Below, piece after piece: positions 7,150 to 14,672 of a DNA stretch of 15,577 bases. The stretch's first letter is position 1; each line of letters begins with the position of its first letter. The notes under the pieces were generated by a model. It was given only the letters and a program-made list of their open reading frames with translations. It did not search any database and was not told the DNA's origin. Location: contig DBCQ01000072.1 of the NCBI GenBank assembly GCA_002293155.1, forward strand, positions 8,919 to 24,495. The letters run 5' to 3'. The translations under genes and the position numbers were made by a program. The DNA comes from Burkholderiales bacterium UBA954. Its GTDB lineage: Bacteria > Pseudomonadota > Gammaproteobacteria > Burkholderiales > Burkholderiaceae_A.

Positions 7150-8241
7150 TTACTTGGCACCCTCAAGAACCCACTGCACAACCGCAGAGAGCTCATTGTC
7201 CTTCATTGAGGGGTGCGGCGGCATTGGAATTGCTCCCCAATTACCCGAACCCCCGTTTTTTACCTTTAACGCCAAAGCTGCATGGGCTTTTGCATCGCCC
7301 TTGTATTTCTTTGCAATCTCTGTCCACGAAGGGCCCACCATTTTTGCGGCCGGTGCATGACATGCAGTGCAATTAAACTTTTTTGATAACTCTGGCCCTG
7401 ACGGGCCAGAGGCCCCCTTCGTTGGAGGTGCCACTGCCACCACGCTGGGTGCAGGGGCCAAAGCGCCCGGATTCGGCGCCACCCCTGATGCGGGCTTCGA
7501 GGTATCGATTGCCCGTGCGGGACCAATCGGGCGGTGCTGCTCCATCAGGTTTCCGTGGGCATCTCGGGCAGACACGGGAAGGCTTGACGCAATTTTCAAA
7601 TCAACGGGGCAGTTACTCATGCAGAGTGTATTTTTAACATCGGGCTGGCCCTTGAGATCCCATAAGCCATGGTTTGTCGTCATGCCGTTTCGATTGGGCA
7701 TACGCTTTTGAACCTCGGCGATATTTTTATCGGAGAGCACAAAATTCTCGGGCACGACCTCTGCAAGATTAAGGATGTATGCAACTACACTGTAGACCTC
7801 ATCGACCGCAAGAGTCTTTGGATTATTCCAAGGCATTGCTCGATTAATGTAATCCCACAGGGTCGATACGGTCGCCACCTTCATCATGGTGGTCCGTTGG
7901 GGGAAATCAAGCCGCGACAGGTTCGCAACCCGCCCGGTCTCAATATCTTTCTTGGTCGTTCCGCCCACGATTGGCGTGAAGACCTCGGTGCTTTCACCGA
8001 ACACGCCATGACAAGACGCACACTTCGCCTCCCAGACATCCTGACCCTTCGCGACCGACCCAGAGCCTGCGGGAAGCCCAACAAAATCTGGGCGCACATC
8101 GATATCCCAGGCCTTGATTTCGGCTGGGGTTGCCGCGCGGCCAATACCGGTTAATGCGGGCTTTGCTGCATAGGCAAGACCACTCGCCCCGAGCAGAAGG
8201 CAAGACGTCAATACACGCAGTGTTTTAATAGACCTGAACAT
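7150..8241 (-). CDS. soxD: SoxD, diheme cytochrome c subunit of sulfane dehydrogenase SoxCD
   Basis: This 363-aa protein has a Sec signal (1-25, ending AYA|A). Cytochrome domain 1 has CASCH at 74-78 and likely ligand Met136 (RAMPW). Domain 2 has CTACH at 291-295 and likely ligand Met340 in IPMPPHP, which looks like a cytochrome c-551/552 module. An Ala/Pro-rich linker (about 245-285) joins the two domains. A CMSNC pair (217-221) between them could be a disulfide. SoxD takes electrons from the Mo subunit SoxC. The ATG at 8241 (MFRSIK) was chosen because it gives a clean signal peptide and overlaps the soxC stop by 17 nt. The same frame is open upstream to an ATG at 8577, but that extension lies inside soxC and reads as antisignal-like junk. 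Confidence 0.95.
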   Translation of the reverse strand: MFRSIKTLRVLTSCLLLGASGLAYAAKPALTGIGRAATPAEIKAWDIDVRPDFVGLPAGSGSVAKGQDVWEAKCASCHGVFGESTEVFTPIVGGTTKKDIETGRVANLSRLDFPQRTTMMKVATVSTLWDYINRAMPWNNPKTLAVDEVYSVVAYILNLAEVVPENFVLSDKNIAEVQKRMPNRNGMTTNHGLWDLKGQPDVKNTLCMSNCPVDLKIASSLPVSARDAHGNLMEQHRPIGPARAIDTSKPASGVAPNPGALAPAPSVVAVAPPTKGASGPSGPELSKKFNCTACHAPAAKMVGPSWTEIAKKYKGDAKAHAALALKVKNGGSGNWGAIPMPPHPSMKDNELSAVVQWVLEGAK

Positions 8242-9580
8242 TGCTGACCTCCCCAGTCTCGGCGACCTTCCACGACTGAATTGCGTTTTGGTGATAGATC
8301 GATCGGGTTCCGCGTATTTCGCGCAGCTGGTTAATCTTTGGCTGCACGTATCCGGTCTCATCCTGCACACGGGACTGAAGAATCGCCGGCGCACCATTCC
8401 AGACCCAATCAATATTAAAGCGGGTAAAGGCCTTGGTGAGGATCGGGGTCTCAAGCCTTGCGGTTCGCCAGTTACGGCCTCCGTCAACCGAGACATCGAC
8501 ACGCTTGACTCTGCCACGGCCGGACCAAGCAAGGCCACTAATGTTGTAGAAACCCTTATCAAGCAGAGTCTGCCCACCTGAGGGGGTTGTAATCACTGAC
8601 TTGGCTTCCTGCATTCCCGTGTACTGGCGATGCAGACCATCGGGCATCAAATCAATATAGTGAATCGCCTCATCTTTTGCGGCCCACTTCTGGTCGCCCA
8701 CTTCAATGCGACGAAGCCACTTTACCCATGAGACCCCCTGAACACCGGGAACCACAAGCCGCAAGGGGTAGCCATTTTCGGGCCGAAGCATTTCACCATT
8801 CATTCCGTAGGCTACAAGTACATCATCTAACGCACGATCAAGCCCAATCGTTCGTGTCATGGAAGAGCCATCCGCACCCTCGGCAAGTACAAACTTCGCT
8901 TTTTTCATATCAATACCGCAATCCTCAAGCAGTACTGACAGTGGTACACCGGTAAATTCACTGCAGGAGACCATGCCATGGGAATACTGCACCGTGGGCA
9001 CGGCCACATTACCCCACTCCATTGCCGTGTTGGCGCCACACTCGATAAAGTGAATCCGCGATACCGATGGCAGTCGCATGATGTCATCCATCGTGTAGAC
9101 CTTGGGGGTTTTAACAAGGCCCATCACCATCAGACGATGCTTGCTGGGATCAATGTCCCACCATCCCTGATGATGACGCTCAAAGTGCAGGCCGCTAGGC
9201 GTGATAATTCCAAAGGTGCCCTGCAGCGGTGTAAATGCAACCGACGCTGCAGACACTCGGGTTAGACCAGGGCTCTCGCGCCGCTGCAGGCCTTTTTCGT
9301 ATTGCGAGGGCAGCCCATATGGATTTGCCGCAACAGGCATTCCTAAACCTGTGGTGTGCGCGGGCATGTTCAATATGTTGGGGTCTCCCGCGCCCGGTGC
9401 GGCATGCGCCGAGCGGCCGCCAGAGGCGATTCCCACCACGGCGATCGAAGCCGCAGCCGAGGAGACAGAGGCCGCCAGAAATTTCCGGCGCATCAGCTCT
9501 GGTCTCTTGACATCGTCTTGAGCTAGAAAATTCTCCGGCGCCTTAATCAGGCGGCCAGACTTCTTTGCTTCAGTTGGCAT
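8225..9580 (-). CDS. soxC: SoxC, molybdenum sulfane dehydrogenase subunit
   Basis: This 451-aa protein is of the sulfite-oxidase family. A Tat signal is visible (R31-R32-K-F-L, hydrophobic to about 61) after a long polar N-region, as is common in SoxC. C181 in FIECGANTAMEWG is the expected cysteine ligand of the Mo-molybdopterin. The family segments VPGVQGVSWVKWLRRIEV and VKRVDVSVDGGRNW (the dimerisation domain) follow. SoxCD removes six electrons from the sulfane sulfur left on SoxY, allowing complete oxidation to sulfate. The ATG has GGGGAGGG a few bases upstream, a strong ribosome site. It is the first sox structural gene, 64 nt after the arsR stop. An alternative start is Met30, just before the twin arginines. 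Confidence 0.97.
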   Translation of the reverse strand: MPTEAKKSGRLIKAPENFLAQDDVKRPELMRRKFLAASVSSAAASIAVVGIASGGRSAHAAPGAGDPNILNMPAHTTGLGMPVAANPYGLPSQYEKGLQRRESPGLTRVSAASVAFTPLQGTFGIITPSGLHFERHHQGWWDIDPSKHRLMVMGLVKTPKVYTMDDIMRLPSVSRIHFIECGANTAMEWGNVAVPTVQYSHGMVSCSEFTGVPLSVLLEDCGIDMKKAKFVLAEGADGSSMTRTIGLDRALDDVLVAYGMNGEMLRPENGYPLRLVVPGVQGVSWVKWLRRIEVGDQKWAAKDEAIHYIDLMPDGLHRQYTGMQEAKSVITTPSGGQTLLDKGFYNISGLAWSGRGRVKRVDVSVDGGRNWRTARLETPILTKAFTRFNIDWVWNGAPAILQSRVQDETGYVQPKINQLREIRGTRSIYHQNAIQSWKVAETGEVSNVQVY

Positions 9581-9616
9581 TCAACCCTCCCCAGTGTTGA
9601 ATTCGTTTACAACATT

Positions 9617-9631
9617 AATTCACTCTGAAAT
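9617..9631. promoter_or_regulatory. Candidate second ArsR-regulator site upstream of soxC
   Basis: An inverted repeat TTCA-CTC-TGAA (9619-9629), with a further matching A/T pair at 9617/9631, lies 38-51 nt upstream of soxC. It has the same TTC-N5-GAA core as the palindrome before arsR (10039-10049). A weaker GAATT...AATTC dyad (9599-9621) overlaps it. No clear -10/-35 pair could be fixed here. Short dyads occur by chance, so this is tentative. Confidence 0.3.
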
Positions 9632-9644
9632 TCTGATTCCTGCG

Positions 9645-10022
9645 TTAACTCGCAAACCCTCCCGCCATTCGTACACAAACCAGGCGGCAGAGTTCGGTAA
9701 TCGTTGGATCGCTGACTTTGTAAAATACCGATGTCCCCGAGCGCCTGCGCGACAAAACGCCTGATCGGTGCAATAGTGCTAAGTGCCGGGAGACATTGGG
9801 CTGCGGTAATCCGGTCTGTTCCACCACCTCTTGGACCGAGCACTCCCGGTGACAAATTGCCTGGATAATTCGAAGCCGAGATGGCTCGGAGAGCAGGGAG
9901 AAATACGCACTTGCCTTTTCGAACACGCTCGCCAGACTCGTGTCACCGTCTTCCCTCGTCAATACTGGCGAAAAGTCGGGGTCAAAGGGCAAGCGCTGTG
10001 TGGATCTACGGTCTGAGGTCAT
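9645..10022 (-). CDS. ArsR-family transcriptional repressor of the sox locus (SoxR/SqrR-like)
   Basis: This 125-aa winged-helix protein is translated from ATG at 10022 (MTSDRRSTQRLPFD). The core is VFEKASAYFSLLSEPSRLRI (33-52), the helix-turn-helix VQEVVEQTGLPQPNVSRHLA (about 63-82), and the wing SRRRSGTSVFYKV. Cysteines lie at 57 and 61 (end of an early helix) and at 112 and 116 (C-terminal helix). The family members SqrR and BigR sense reactive sulfur by linking one Cys from each of these regions, and SoxR-type ArsR proteins repress sox genes. A persulfide-responsive repressor is therefore inferred. The frame is also open to a TTG at 10061, but that codon falls in the predicted -35 box, so ATG is preferred. 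Metal-binding CXC motifs of true ArsR are absent. It lies 64 nt upstream of soxC in the same direction. Confidence 0.88.
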   Translation of the reverse strand: MTSDRRSTQRLPFDPDFSPVLTREDGDTSLASVFEKASAYFSLLSEPSRLRIIQAICHRECSVQEVVEQTGLPQPNVSRHLALLHRSGVLSRRRSGTSVFYKVSDPTITELCRLVCVRMAGGFAS

Positions 10023-10032
10023 ATGGCTGGGA

Positions 10033-10061
10033 ACAATATTCTTATAGAAGCATATAGTCAA
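10033..10061 (-). promoter_or_regulatory. Predicted arsR (and possibly sox) promoter
   Basis: On the minus strand, TTGACT (10061-10056, 5 of 6 to the sigma70 -35) is followed after 17 nt by TATTGT (10038-10033, 4 of 6 to the -10). The start point would fall near 10026, leaving almost no leader before the arsR ATG at 10022. That fits a leaderless message and the lack of a Shine-Dalgarno there. The palindrome at 10036-10055 fills the spacer. Confidence 0.5.
10036..10055. promoter_or_regulatory. 20-bp palindromic operator in the arsR/thioredoxin divergent region
   Basis: The sequence ATATTCTTAT-AGAAGCATAT is a dyad with 8 of 10 symmetric pairs and core TTC-TTATA-GAA. It lies between the predicted -35 and -10 of arsR. 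It also lies directly upstream of and overlapping a plus-strand TATAGT (10053-10058, 5 of 6 to a -10), so one bound dimer would block both directions. AT-rich palindromes of about this size placed over their own promoter are typical for ArsR-family repressors. The position and symmetry are seen; binding is inferred. Confidence 0.6.
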
Positions 10062-10116
10062 CTAAACATTATGGCGCAGCGCACAACCCTCCTCCTATCC
10101 TGATGCCCTCCTACCC

Positions 10117-10521
10117 ATGGTCCCGCTAAGTAAGCTAATTGATACCCTCGGCAAGGCTCCGGGAGGAAGAATCGTCGTCGCAGGCTTGCTGACATCAGAG
10201 GGCTGCCCGTGGTGTGTGGCCCTTAAAAAAGAGCAGCTCCTTCCGCGCAGCCGCGCCAAAATGTCGCCTGGCTTTCTGGTGGTCGAGATGGATGTTGATG
10301 ATGCAAGCCCGGCCTGGTTTCCGGACGGGAAAAAACGAACTGCCCGGGAATGGGGCAATCTTCACGGCATGCGACTCACGCCCACACTGGCCATGCTGGA
10401 TGCCCGGGCAAACCCTCTAACACCCCCCTTAGTGGGCTATGCCTCTAGGGATTTCTACGCAAGTTATCTTGAAGACCAGATCAGAATTGCCCGGGCTTAC
10501 TGGCAGAATCGCACCTCATGA
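10117..10521 (+). CDS. Thioredoxin-fold protein with CPWC motif, no signal peptide
   Basis: This 134-aa protein has the thioredoxin-fold marks: a redox motif CPWC (30-33) after VAGLLTSEG, and the cis-proline loop LTPT with P89. Small thioredoxins near sox genes (SoxS/SoxW) keep the SoxY cysteine reduced in the periplasm, and context makes such a link likely. Yet the N-terminus MVPLSKLIDTLGKAPGG has no export signal, and the frame is blocked by a TAA at 10063 with no ATG, GTG or TTG between. As read it is cytoplasmic. No ribosome site precedes the ATG. It is divergent from arsR and shares its operator region, and it overlaps the next gene by 4 nt. The role could be reducing a cytoplasmic target such as the repressor; this is speculative. 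Confidence 0.8.
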   Translation: MVPLSKLIDTLGKAPGGRIVVAGLLTSEGCPWCVALKKEQLLPRSRAKMSPGFLVVEMDVDDASPAWFPDGKKRTAREWGNLHGMRLTPTLAMLDARANPLTPPLVGYASRDFYASYLEDQIRIARAYWQNRTS

Positions 10522-11864
10522 TGAGTGACAACCCCAGCGCCGACCATCCACAGCGTTATGCCCTGCACAACGAGATCCATGCGCGGCCACCGATTGCCCT
10601 GTGGCCCAACGAGCGGATCATCAATCAGGCTTTTATCCTCGACGCGATTTCGCGCCGCCAGCAGCTCTCTTGGATTAATCGGGCATCGAATAGTTTTCCG
10701 CTCCATCATGGTACGGCCCATAACCCCTCAATACGGGTACTCGAGATTGCACCAGAGCCACAGCGAATTTTGTTGAAGTGGGAGATGCATGGCGAGTTCG
10801 TGAGTGTCACCATCTTCTCGCAGCAGTCAGACACCGCCAGCTTCGAGTCCCGTGATGCCGTATTGACAAAGACCGGCAAGCGGCTCGAATCCGTAAACGC
10901 CCAAGGGCTCAATGAACTTACCGGACAACGGCTCGTTGCGCTCGACATCGCGCTCGAATCTGCACAACCCTACCCCGATGCCTACGAGGTTGCAAAGCGA
11001 TTCTCAGGAAACACCGTTGTCGGAAGCGTCGTTACCTCAAACCAGAACGCACAGCTCTGGACCGACCTTCAACTCGATGAGGCTGGCTTTATTCAGATGA
11101 TTCTGCGTGGGCCAGCAATTGGCAGTCGGCAGGCAGGCCGTACGGTTCAGCGAATGATTGATGCCGAGACCTATCGCATGATGGCTCTGCTTGCCTTGCC
11201 TCATGCCAAGTCCCTTGCTGAGCCGCTGCGTTCGGCAGAGCTTGAGCTCGCCCGAGTCTCTGAGAAGATTGCGACCGCGCAGAAAAAAACCACCATCGAT
11301 CTATCGGTCGATGCACAGCTTCTTGGCGATGTGTCTGCACTGGCTGCGCAGGTCGAAGGCTGGATATCCGCAAATGGGCTGCGCTTCACAGCAGCCGAGG
11401 CCTACCATGAACTGGTGAAGCGCTCGCTCGTTGAACTCCATGAAACAACAATCCCGGGTGTGCAGATGCTCAATACCTTTATGGATCGGCGATTCGAACC
11501 TGCGATGCGTACCTGTAAGTGGACTGTTCGCAGGCTTCGCGACTTATCAGACCGTATATCGCGCACCACGCAGATTTTAAAAACCCGCATCGAGTTTGTA
11601 AACGAGAGCCAACAACAAGAATTGCTATCGAGTATGGACCGACGGGCAAAGCTGCAGTTGAGGCTGCAGCAGACAGTGGAAGGTCTCTCCATCATTGTGA
11701 TGACCTACTACGCAACGGGATTACTGCAATACGTTGCCAAAGGTCTAAAGGAATACGGCGTGCCGCTTGACCCCGATCAGGTTGGCCTTATCTCAGTGCC
11801 CACGATTGCCATCGGTTTACTCTGGTACTTGACGGTGCGGCGAAGAAAGCAGCCGCCAATTTAA
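10518..11864 (+). CDS. DUF3422-family membrane-anchored protein
   Basis: This 448-aa protein opens with YALHNEIHARPP (14-25), the signature of DUF3422, a proteobacterial family of unknown function. A long soluble domain includes a helical region from about 220 to 385, with segments such as AELELARVSEKIATAQKK that look coiled-coil. Two membrane segments follow near the C-terminus (about 390-410 and 422-440), and the protein ends in an RRRK tail. Two closing helices after a long cytoplasmic-looking domain resemble CorA-type topology, but the CorA GMN motif is absent (the first helix ends TGLLQYV). The ATG overlaps the thioredoxin stop (ATGA), indicating translational coupling. The function is unknown; its position in the sox-regulator divergon suggests a sulfur-linked role. 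Confidence 0.85.
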   Translation: MMSDNPSADHPQRYALHNEIHARPPIALWPNERIINQAFILDAISRRQQLSWINRASNSFPLHHGTAHNPSIRVLEIAPEPQRILLKWEMHGEFVSVTIFSQQSDTASFESRDAVLTKTGKRLESVNAQGLNELTGQRLVALDIALESAQPYPDAYEVAKRFSGNTVVGSVVTSNQNAQLWTDLQLDEAGFIQMILRGPAIGSRQAGRTVQRMIDAETYRMMALLALPHAKSLAEPLRSAELELARVSEKIATAQKKTTIDLSVDAQLLGDVSALAAQVEGWISANGLRFTAAEAYHELVKRSLVELHETTIPGVQMLNTFMDRRFEPAMRTCKWTVRRLRDLSDRISRTTQILKTRIEFVNESQQQELLSSMDRRAKLQLRLQQTVEGLSIIVMTYYATGLLQYVAKGLKEYGVPLDPDQVGLISVPTIAIGLLWYLTVRRRKQPPI

Positions 11865-11892
11865 ACTCGCTCAGTCCATTGGCCCACCTAGG

Positions 11893-11910
11893 CCGCCGCC
11901 ACGGCAGCGG
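11893..11910. terminator. GC-rich hairpin in the DUF3422/pgk convergent gap
   Basis: The 67-nt gap between the two converging stop codons contains an 18-nt hairpin. Read on the minus strand, CCGCTGCC pairs with GGCGGCGG, including one G-T pair. CGCTCA (11868-11873) and TGAGCG (11911-11916) form a wider flanking inverted repeat. There is no T run on either strand, so it is not a standard intrinsic terminator. It may still slow convergent transcription or protect 3' ends. Confidence 0.35.
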
Positions 11911-11931
11911 TGAGCGACCCGCGGCCAGAAC

Positions 11932-13113
11932 TTAGCGCCCGCGAGATTCCAATATCTCAACCGCGGGCAAGACCTTGCCCTCGAGGAACTCTAGGAATGC
12001 GCCGCCACCCGTAGAGATATAACCAATTTGAGACGCGATATCGAATTTCGAGATCGCCGCCAAGGTGTCACCACCCCCGGCGATCGAGAAGGCGGGCGAG
12101 TGCGCAATCGCAGCGGCAAGCATTTTTGTACCCCCCGCAAACTGCGGAATTTCGAATACGCCCACCGGACCATTCCAGACGATCGTTCCTGCGTTCGCAA
12201 TGATTGCGGCAAGCCGCGAGGCCGTTTTTGGTCCGATATCCAGGATCATGTCATCAGCAGCAACCTGATCGGCAGCCACCTTGTTAGCACGTGCCTGGGC
12301 AGAGAACTCGTTGGCCACGACGACATCCTCGGGGATAGGCACCTCGGCACCCCGAGATTCCATCATCGCAATAATGTCGCGCGCTTGCTCTACCAAATCG
12401 GGCTCAGCCAGCGAGCGGCCTATAGGAAGGCCCTTCGCAAGCATGAAGGTATTGGCAATACCCCCTCCAACAATTAATTGATCGACCTTCGAGGCCAGAG
12501 ATTTAAGAATCGTGAGCTTCGTAGACACCTTAGAGCCCGCAACAATTGCAACCATGGGCCTCTTCGGGTTTTGTAGTGCTGCGGCCAATGCATCAAGTTC
12601 GGCGGCCATGAGTGGGCCAGCACAGGCGATTGGCGCGAACTTTGCTACCCCGTGGGTCGTTGCCTCAGCCCGGTGTGCTGTACCAAAGGCGTCGTTGACA
12701 TAAATGTCGCAGAGGGATGCAATCTTCTTGGCCAACGCTTCGTCGTTTTTCTTCTCTCCGCGGTTCACCCTGCAGTTCTCGAGCAAGACCACCTCACCCG
12801 GATTGACCGAAAATCCGCCATCTACCCAATTGGCAATCAGCGGCACTTTTCGGTTGAGCAACTGAGCCAGCCGGGCAGCCACTGGCGCCAGAGAGTCTTC
12901 GGCCTTCAACTCGCCCTCCGTGGGGCGGCCCAGGTGTGAGGTCACCATGACCGCTGCGCCCTTGGCCAGTGCCTGCTCAATCGCGGGAATCGAGGCCCGT
13001 ATGCGGGTGTCGTCCGTTATGACGCCTGCATCATCCTGAGGAACATTTAAATCAGCGCGAATGAAGACCCTTTTCCCTTCAAGCGGCAACTCTGTCATTC
13101 GCAAAAACCTCAT
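11932..13113 (-). CDS. pgk: Phosphoglycerate kinase
   Basis: This 393-aa enzyme, full length for bacterial PGK, phosphorylates 3-phosphoglycerate with ATP in the Calvin cycle and runs in reverse in glycolysis. Visible family motifs are FIRADLNVP (17-25), TSHLGRP (58-64), [11 protein letters not shown] (128-138), AGSKVSTK (192-199), GGGIANTF (216-223), WNGPVGVFE (313-321) and the nucleotide-site loop GGGDT (346-350). The ATG at 13113 overlaps the gph stop (ATGA), and AAAGGA sits at the right distance, so this start is preferred over Met6 at 13098. It is the last gene of the fbp-prk-gph-pgk run. In autotrophs this copy is named cbbK. Confidence 0.97.
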   Translation of the reverse strand: MRFLRMTELPLEGKRVFIRADLNVPQDDAGVITDDTRIRASIPAIEQALAKGAAVMVTSHLGRPTEGELKAEDSLAPVAARLAQLLNRKVPLIANWVDGGFSVNPGEVVLLENCRVNRGEKKNDEALAKKIASLCDIYVNDAFGTAHRAEATTHGVAKFAPIACAGPLMAAELDALAAALQNPKRPMVAIVAGSKVSTKLTILKSLASKVDQLIVGGGIANTFMLAKGLPIGRSLAEPDLVEQARDIIAMMESRGAEVPIPEDVVVANEFSAQARANKVAADQVAADDMILDIGPKTASRLAAIIANAGTIVWNGPVGVFEIPQFAGGTKMLAAAIAHSPAFSIAGGGDTLAAISKFDIASQIGYISTGGGAFLEFLEGKVLPAVEILESRGR

Positions 13114-13772
13114 GCAAGTCCTTTAAAAAAAAGTGGAACTTCTTTAATCGTGGGCACAATTCGATCCGGCGCAGCAGTCTCGATAGGCTGGCCCATGTTG
13201 TAGCCATAGGGTACTGCCCAACATAAAACGCCCGCCGCCTTCGCTGTCGCAATATCGATTGACGAATCCCCAACAAAGAGAGATTCCCCCACGCTCATGT
13301 TTAAGGCATCAAGACAATTGTAGATTACGGCAGGGTTAGGTTTTTTTACGGCGTAGGTATCGCCCGAGATTACCAAATCAAAAATAGAGGTGAGCCCATG
13401 GCGCTCCAGAATCCGCTCGGTAAATCGGCACTCTTTGTTGGTGATGATTGCCCGCTTCACTCCGAGCTCTTGCAAGCGCCCGAGGGTCTCCAGTACATCA
13501 GGATAAGGCTTACTGTCAGAGCCTGCACATTCAAAATAGTGGTGGATAAAAACCTCCATCACCTTCGCCCATTGAGCGTCGCTCGGCGCCTGGGCAACCG
13601 AATTCCAAGCCTGACGCATCATCCACCCCGTGCCATGGCCAATCCAGTTACGGACATCAGCCACGGAGACCCGCGGCAGCTGATAATGGTCGAGCGTACG
13701 GTTTGCGGACTCCGCTATTTCGCCAGCCGTATCCAGCAGCGTGCCATCCAAATCAAACATCACCAAGGCCAT
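13110..13772 (-). CDS. gph: Phosphoglycolate phosphatase (HAD family, CbbZ/Gph)
   Basis: This 220-aa HAD hydrolase of subclass I has motif 1 DLDGTLLDT with nucleophile D7 and acid D9, motif 2 IITN (T111, N112), motif 3 KKPNP (K143/K144) and motif 4 VGDSSID (D169, D173). A helical cap lies at about 16-85. Its length and the early [14 protein letters not shown] segment match Gph/CbbZ. This enzyme removes 2-phosphoglycolate, the oxygenation by-product of RuBisCO, which fits its place between prk and pgk. It overlaps pgk by 4 nt and follows prk by 16 nt, consistent with one operon. HAD specificity is hard to read, so context carries much of the assignment. Confidence 0.88.
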   Translation of the reverse strand: MALVMFDLDGTLLDTAGEIAESANRTLDHYQLPRVSVADVRNWIGHGTGWMMRQAWNSVAQAPSDAQWAKVMEVFIHHYFECAGSDSKPYPDVLETLGRLQELGVKRAIITNKECRFTERILERHGLTSIFDLVISGDTYAVKKPNPAVIYNCLDALNMSVGESLFVGDSSIDIATAKAAGVLCWAVPYGYNMGQPIETAAPDRIVPTIKEVPLFFKGLA

Positions 13773-13788
13773 ACCTTTACACCCCTCG

Positions 13789-14661
13789 CTAGGCTCGACG
13801 CTTTCGATCCATAAGTCGAAGAATCATGGGCGTAAAGATCAACTGCATCGCCAAGCCGATCTTGCCTCCAGGGATGACCAAGGTGTTAGGCCGAGTCATC
13901 ATAGAGTTATGCAACATCGATAAGAGATACGGGAAATCAATCCCCTTGGGATTGGCAAAACGGATCACGACCATACTCTCGTCGGGGCTTGGAATATCGT
14001 TGGCAATAAAGGGATTCGAGGTGTCTACTGTGGGTACCCTTTGAAAATTAACATGACTGCGCGAGAATTGTGGGCAGATATGGTTAATGTAATCCGGCAT
14101 TCGTCGCAGAATCGTATCGACGACTGCCTCTTGAGAATATCCTCGGGTCCGCTTGTCACGATGGAGTTTTTGTATCCACTCGAGATTGATGATCGGCACT
14201 ACCCCCACCAGAAGATCAACATGTCGGGCAACGTCTGCATCAGGCCCGACATAACCGCCATGCAGACCCTCATAGAACAGCAGGTCAGCATCGGCTCGCA
14301 TATCATTCCAAGGCGTGAAGGTTCCGGGTTCCTGGTGAAACTCTGACCCTTCGGCTGCATCATGAATGTACTTACGGACCTTTCCCTTACCGGTCTGCGC
14401 AAAGCGCTGGAAAATCTCTTCGAGCTCCTTTAAGAGATTCGCCTCTGGTCCAAAATGGCTGAAATTATTGTTTCCCGACTCTGTTCTCTTTTTTAACTCG
14501 GCACGCATCTCCATTCGATTAAACCGATGCATCGAATCGCCCTCAAGCACCTGGGCCTTTATGCCCTCACGCCGGAAAATATGCTGAAAGCTACTCATCG
14601 CTGTAGTCGTGCCGGCCCCGGAAGAGCCAGTTATTGCAACAATCGGATATTGGGCTGACAT
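13789..14661 (-). CDS. prk: Phosphoribulokinase (proteobacterial class I)
   Basis: This 290-aa enzyme, full length for the proteobacterial type, makes ribulose 1,5-bisphosphate from ribulose 5-phosphate, the step committing carbon to RuBisCO. It has the P-loop GSSGAGTTT (12-20), EGDSMHRFNR (40-49) with catalytic D42, the Walker B-like LLFYEGLHGG (127-136), and KLHRDKRTRGYS (165-176) for substrate binding. RuBisCO itself is not in the window, but Prk is diagnostic for a Calvin cycle. The gene follows fbp by 46 nt, a gap filled mostly by a long inverted repeat, and only a weak GGGAA ribosome site precedes the ATG. Autotroph naming is cbbP. Confidence 0.97.
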   Translation of the reverse strand: MSAQYPIVAITGSSGAGTTTAMSSFQHIFRREGIKAQVLEGDSMHRFNRMEMRAELKKRTESGNNNFSHFGPEANLLKELEEIFQRFAQTGKGKVRKYIHDAAEGSEFHQEPGTFTPWNDMRADADLLFYEGLHGGYVGPDADVARHVDLLVGVVPIINLEWIQKLHRDKRTRGYSQEAVVDTILRRMPDYINHICPQFSRSHVNFQRVPTVDTSNPFIANDIPSPDESMVVIRFANPKGIDFPYLLSMLHNSMMTRPNTLVIPGGKIGLAMQLIFTPMILRLMDRKRRA

Positions 14662-14672
14662 GCGAGTTCCCG

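Noticed and set aside
8242..8577. N-terminal extension of the SoxD frame to an ATG at 8577, giving 475 aa
   Set aside because: The extra 112 residues lie wholly inside soxC in another frame and read as Arg/Ser/Pro-rich shadow. Starting at 8241 gives a normal signal peptide and the usual SoxD layout.
10023..10061. TTG at 10061 as the arsR start
   Set aside because: It would place the start codon on the predicted -35 box and add 13 residues without family resemblance. ATG at 10022 is preferred, although it also lacks a ribosome site.
10497..11695. Minus-strand and alternative-frame ORFs within the DUF3422 gene
   Set aside because: The plus-strand 448-aa frame has a family signature and two membrane segments; the others are short, overlapping and featureless.
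12028..12477. 149-codon plus-strand frame opposite pgk
   Set aside because: It is antisense to conserved pgk motifs with no family features; a shadow of codon bias in pgk.
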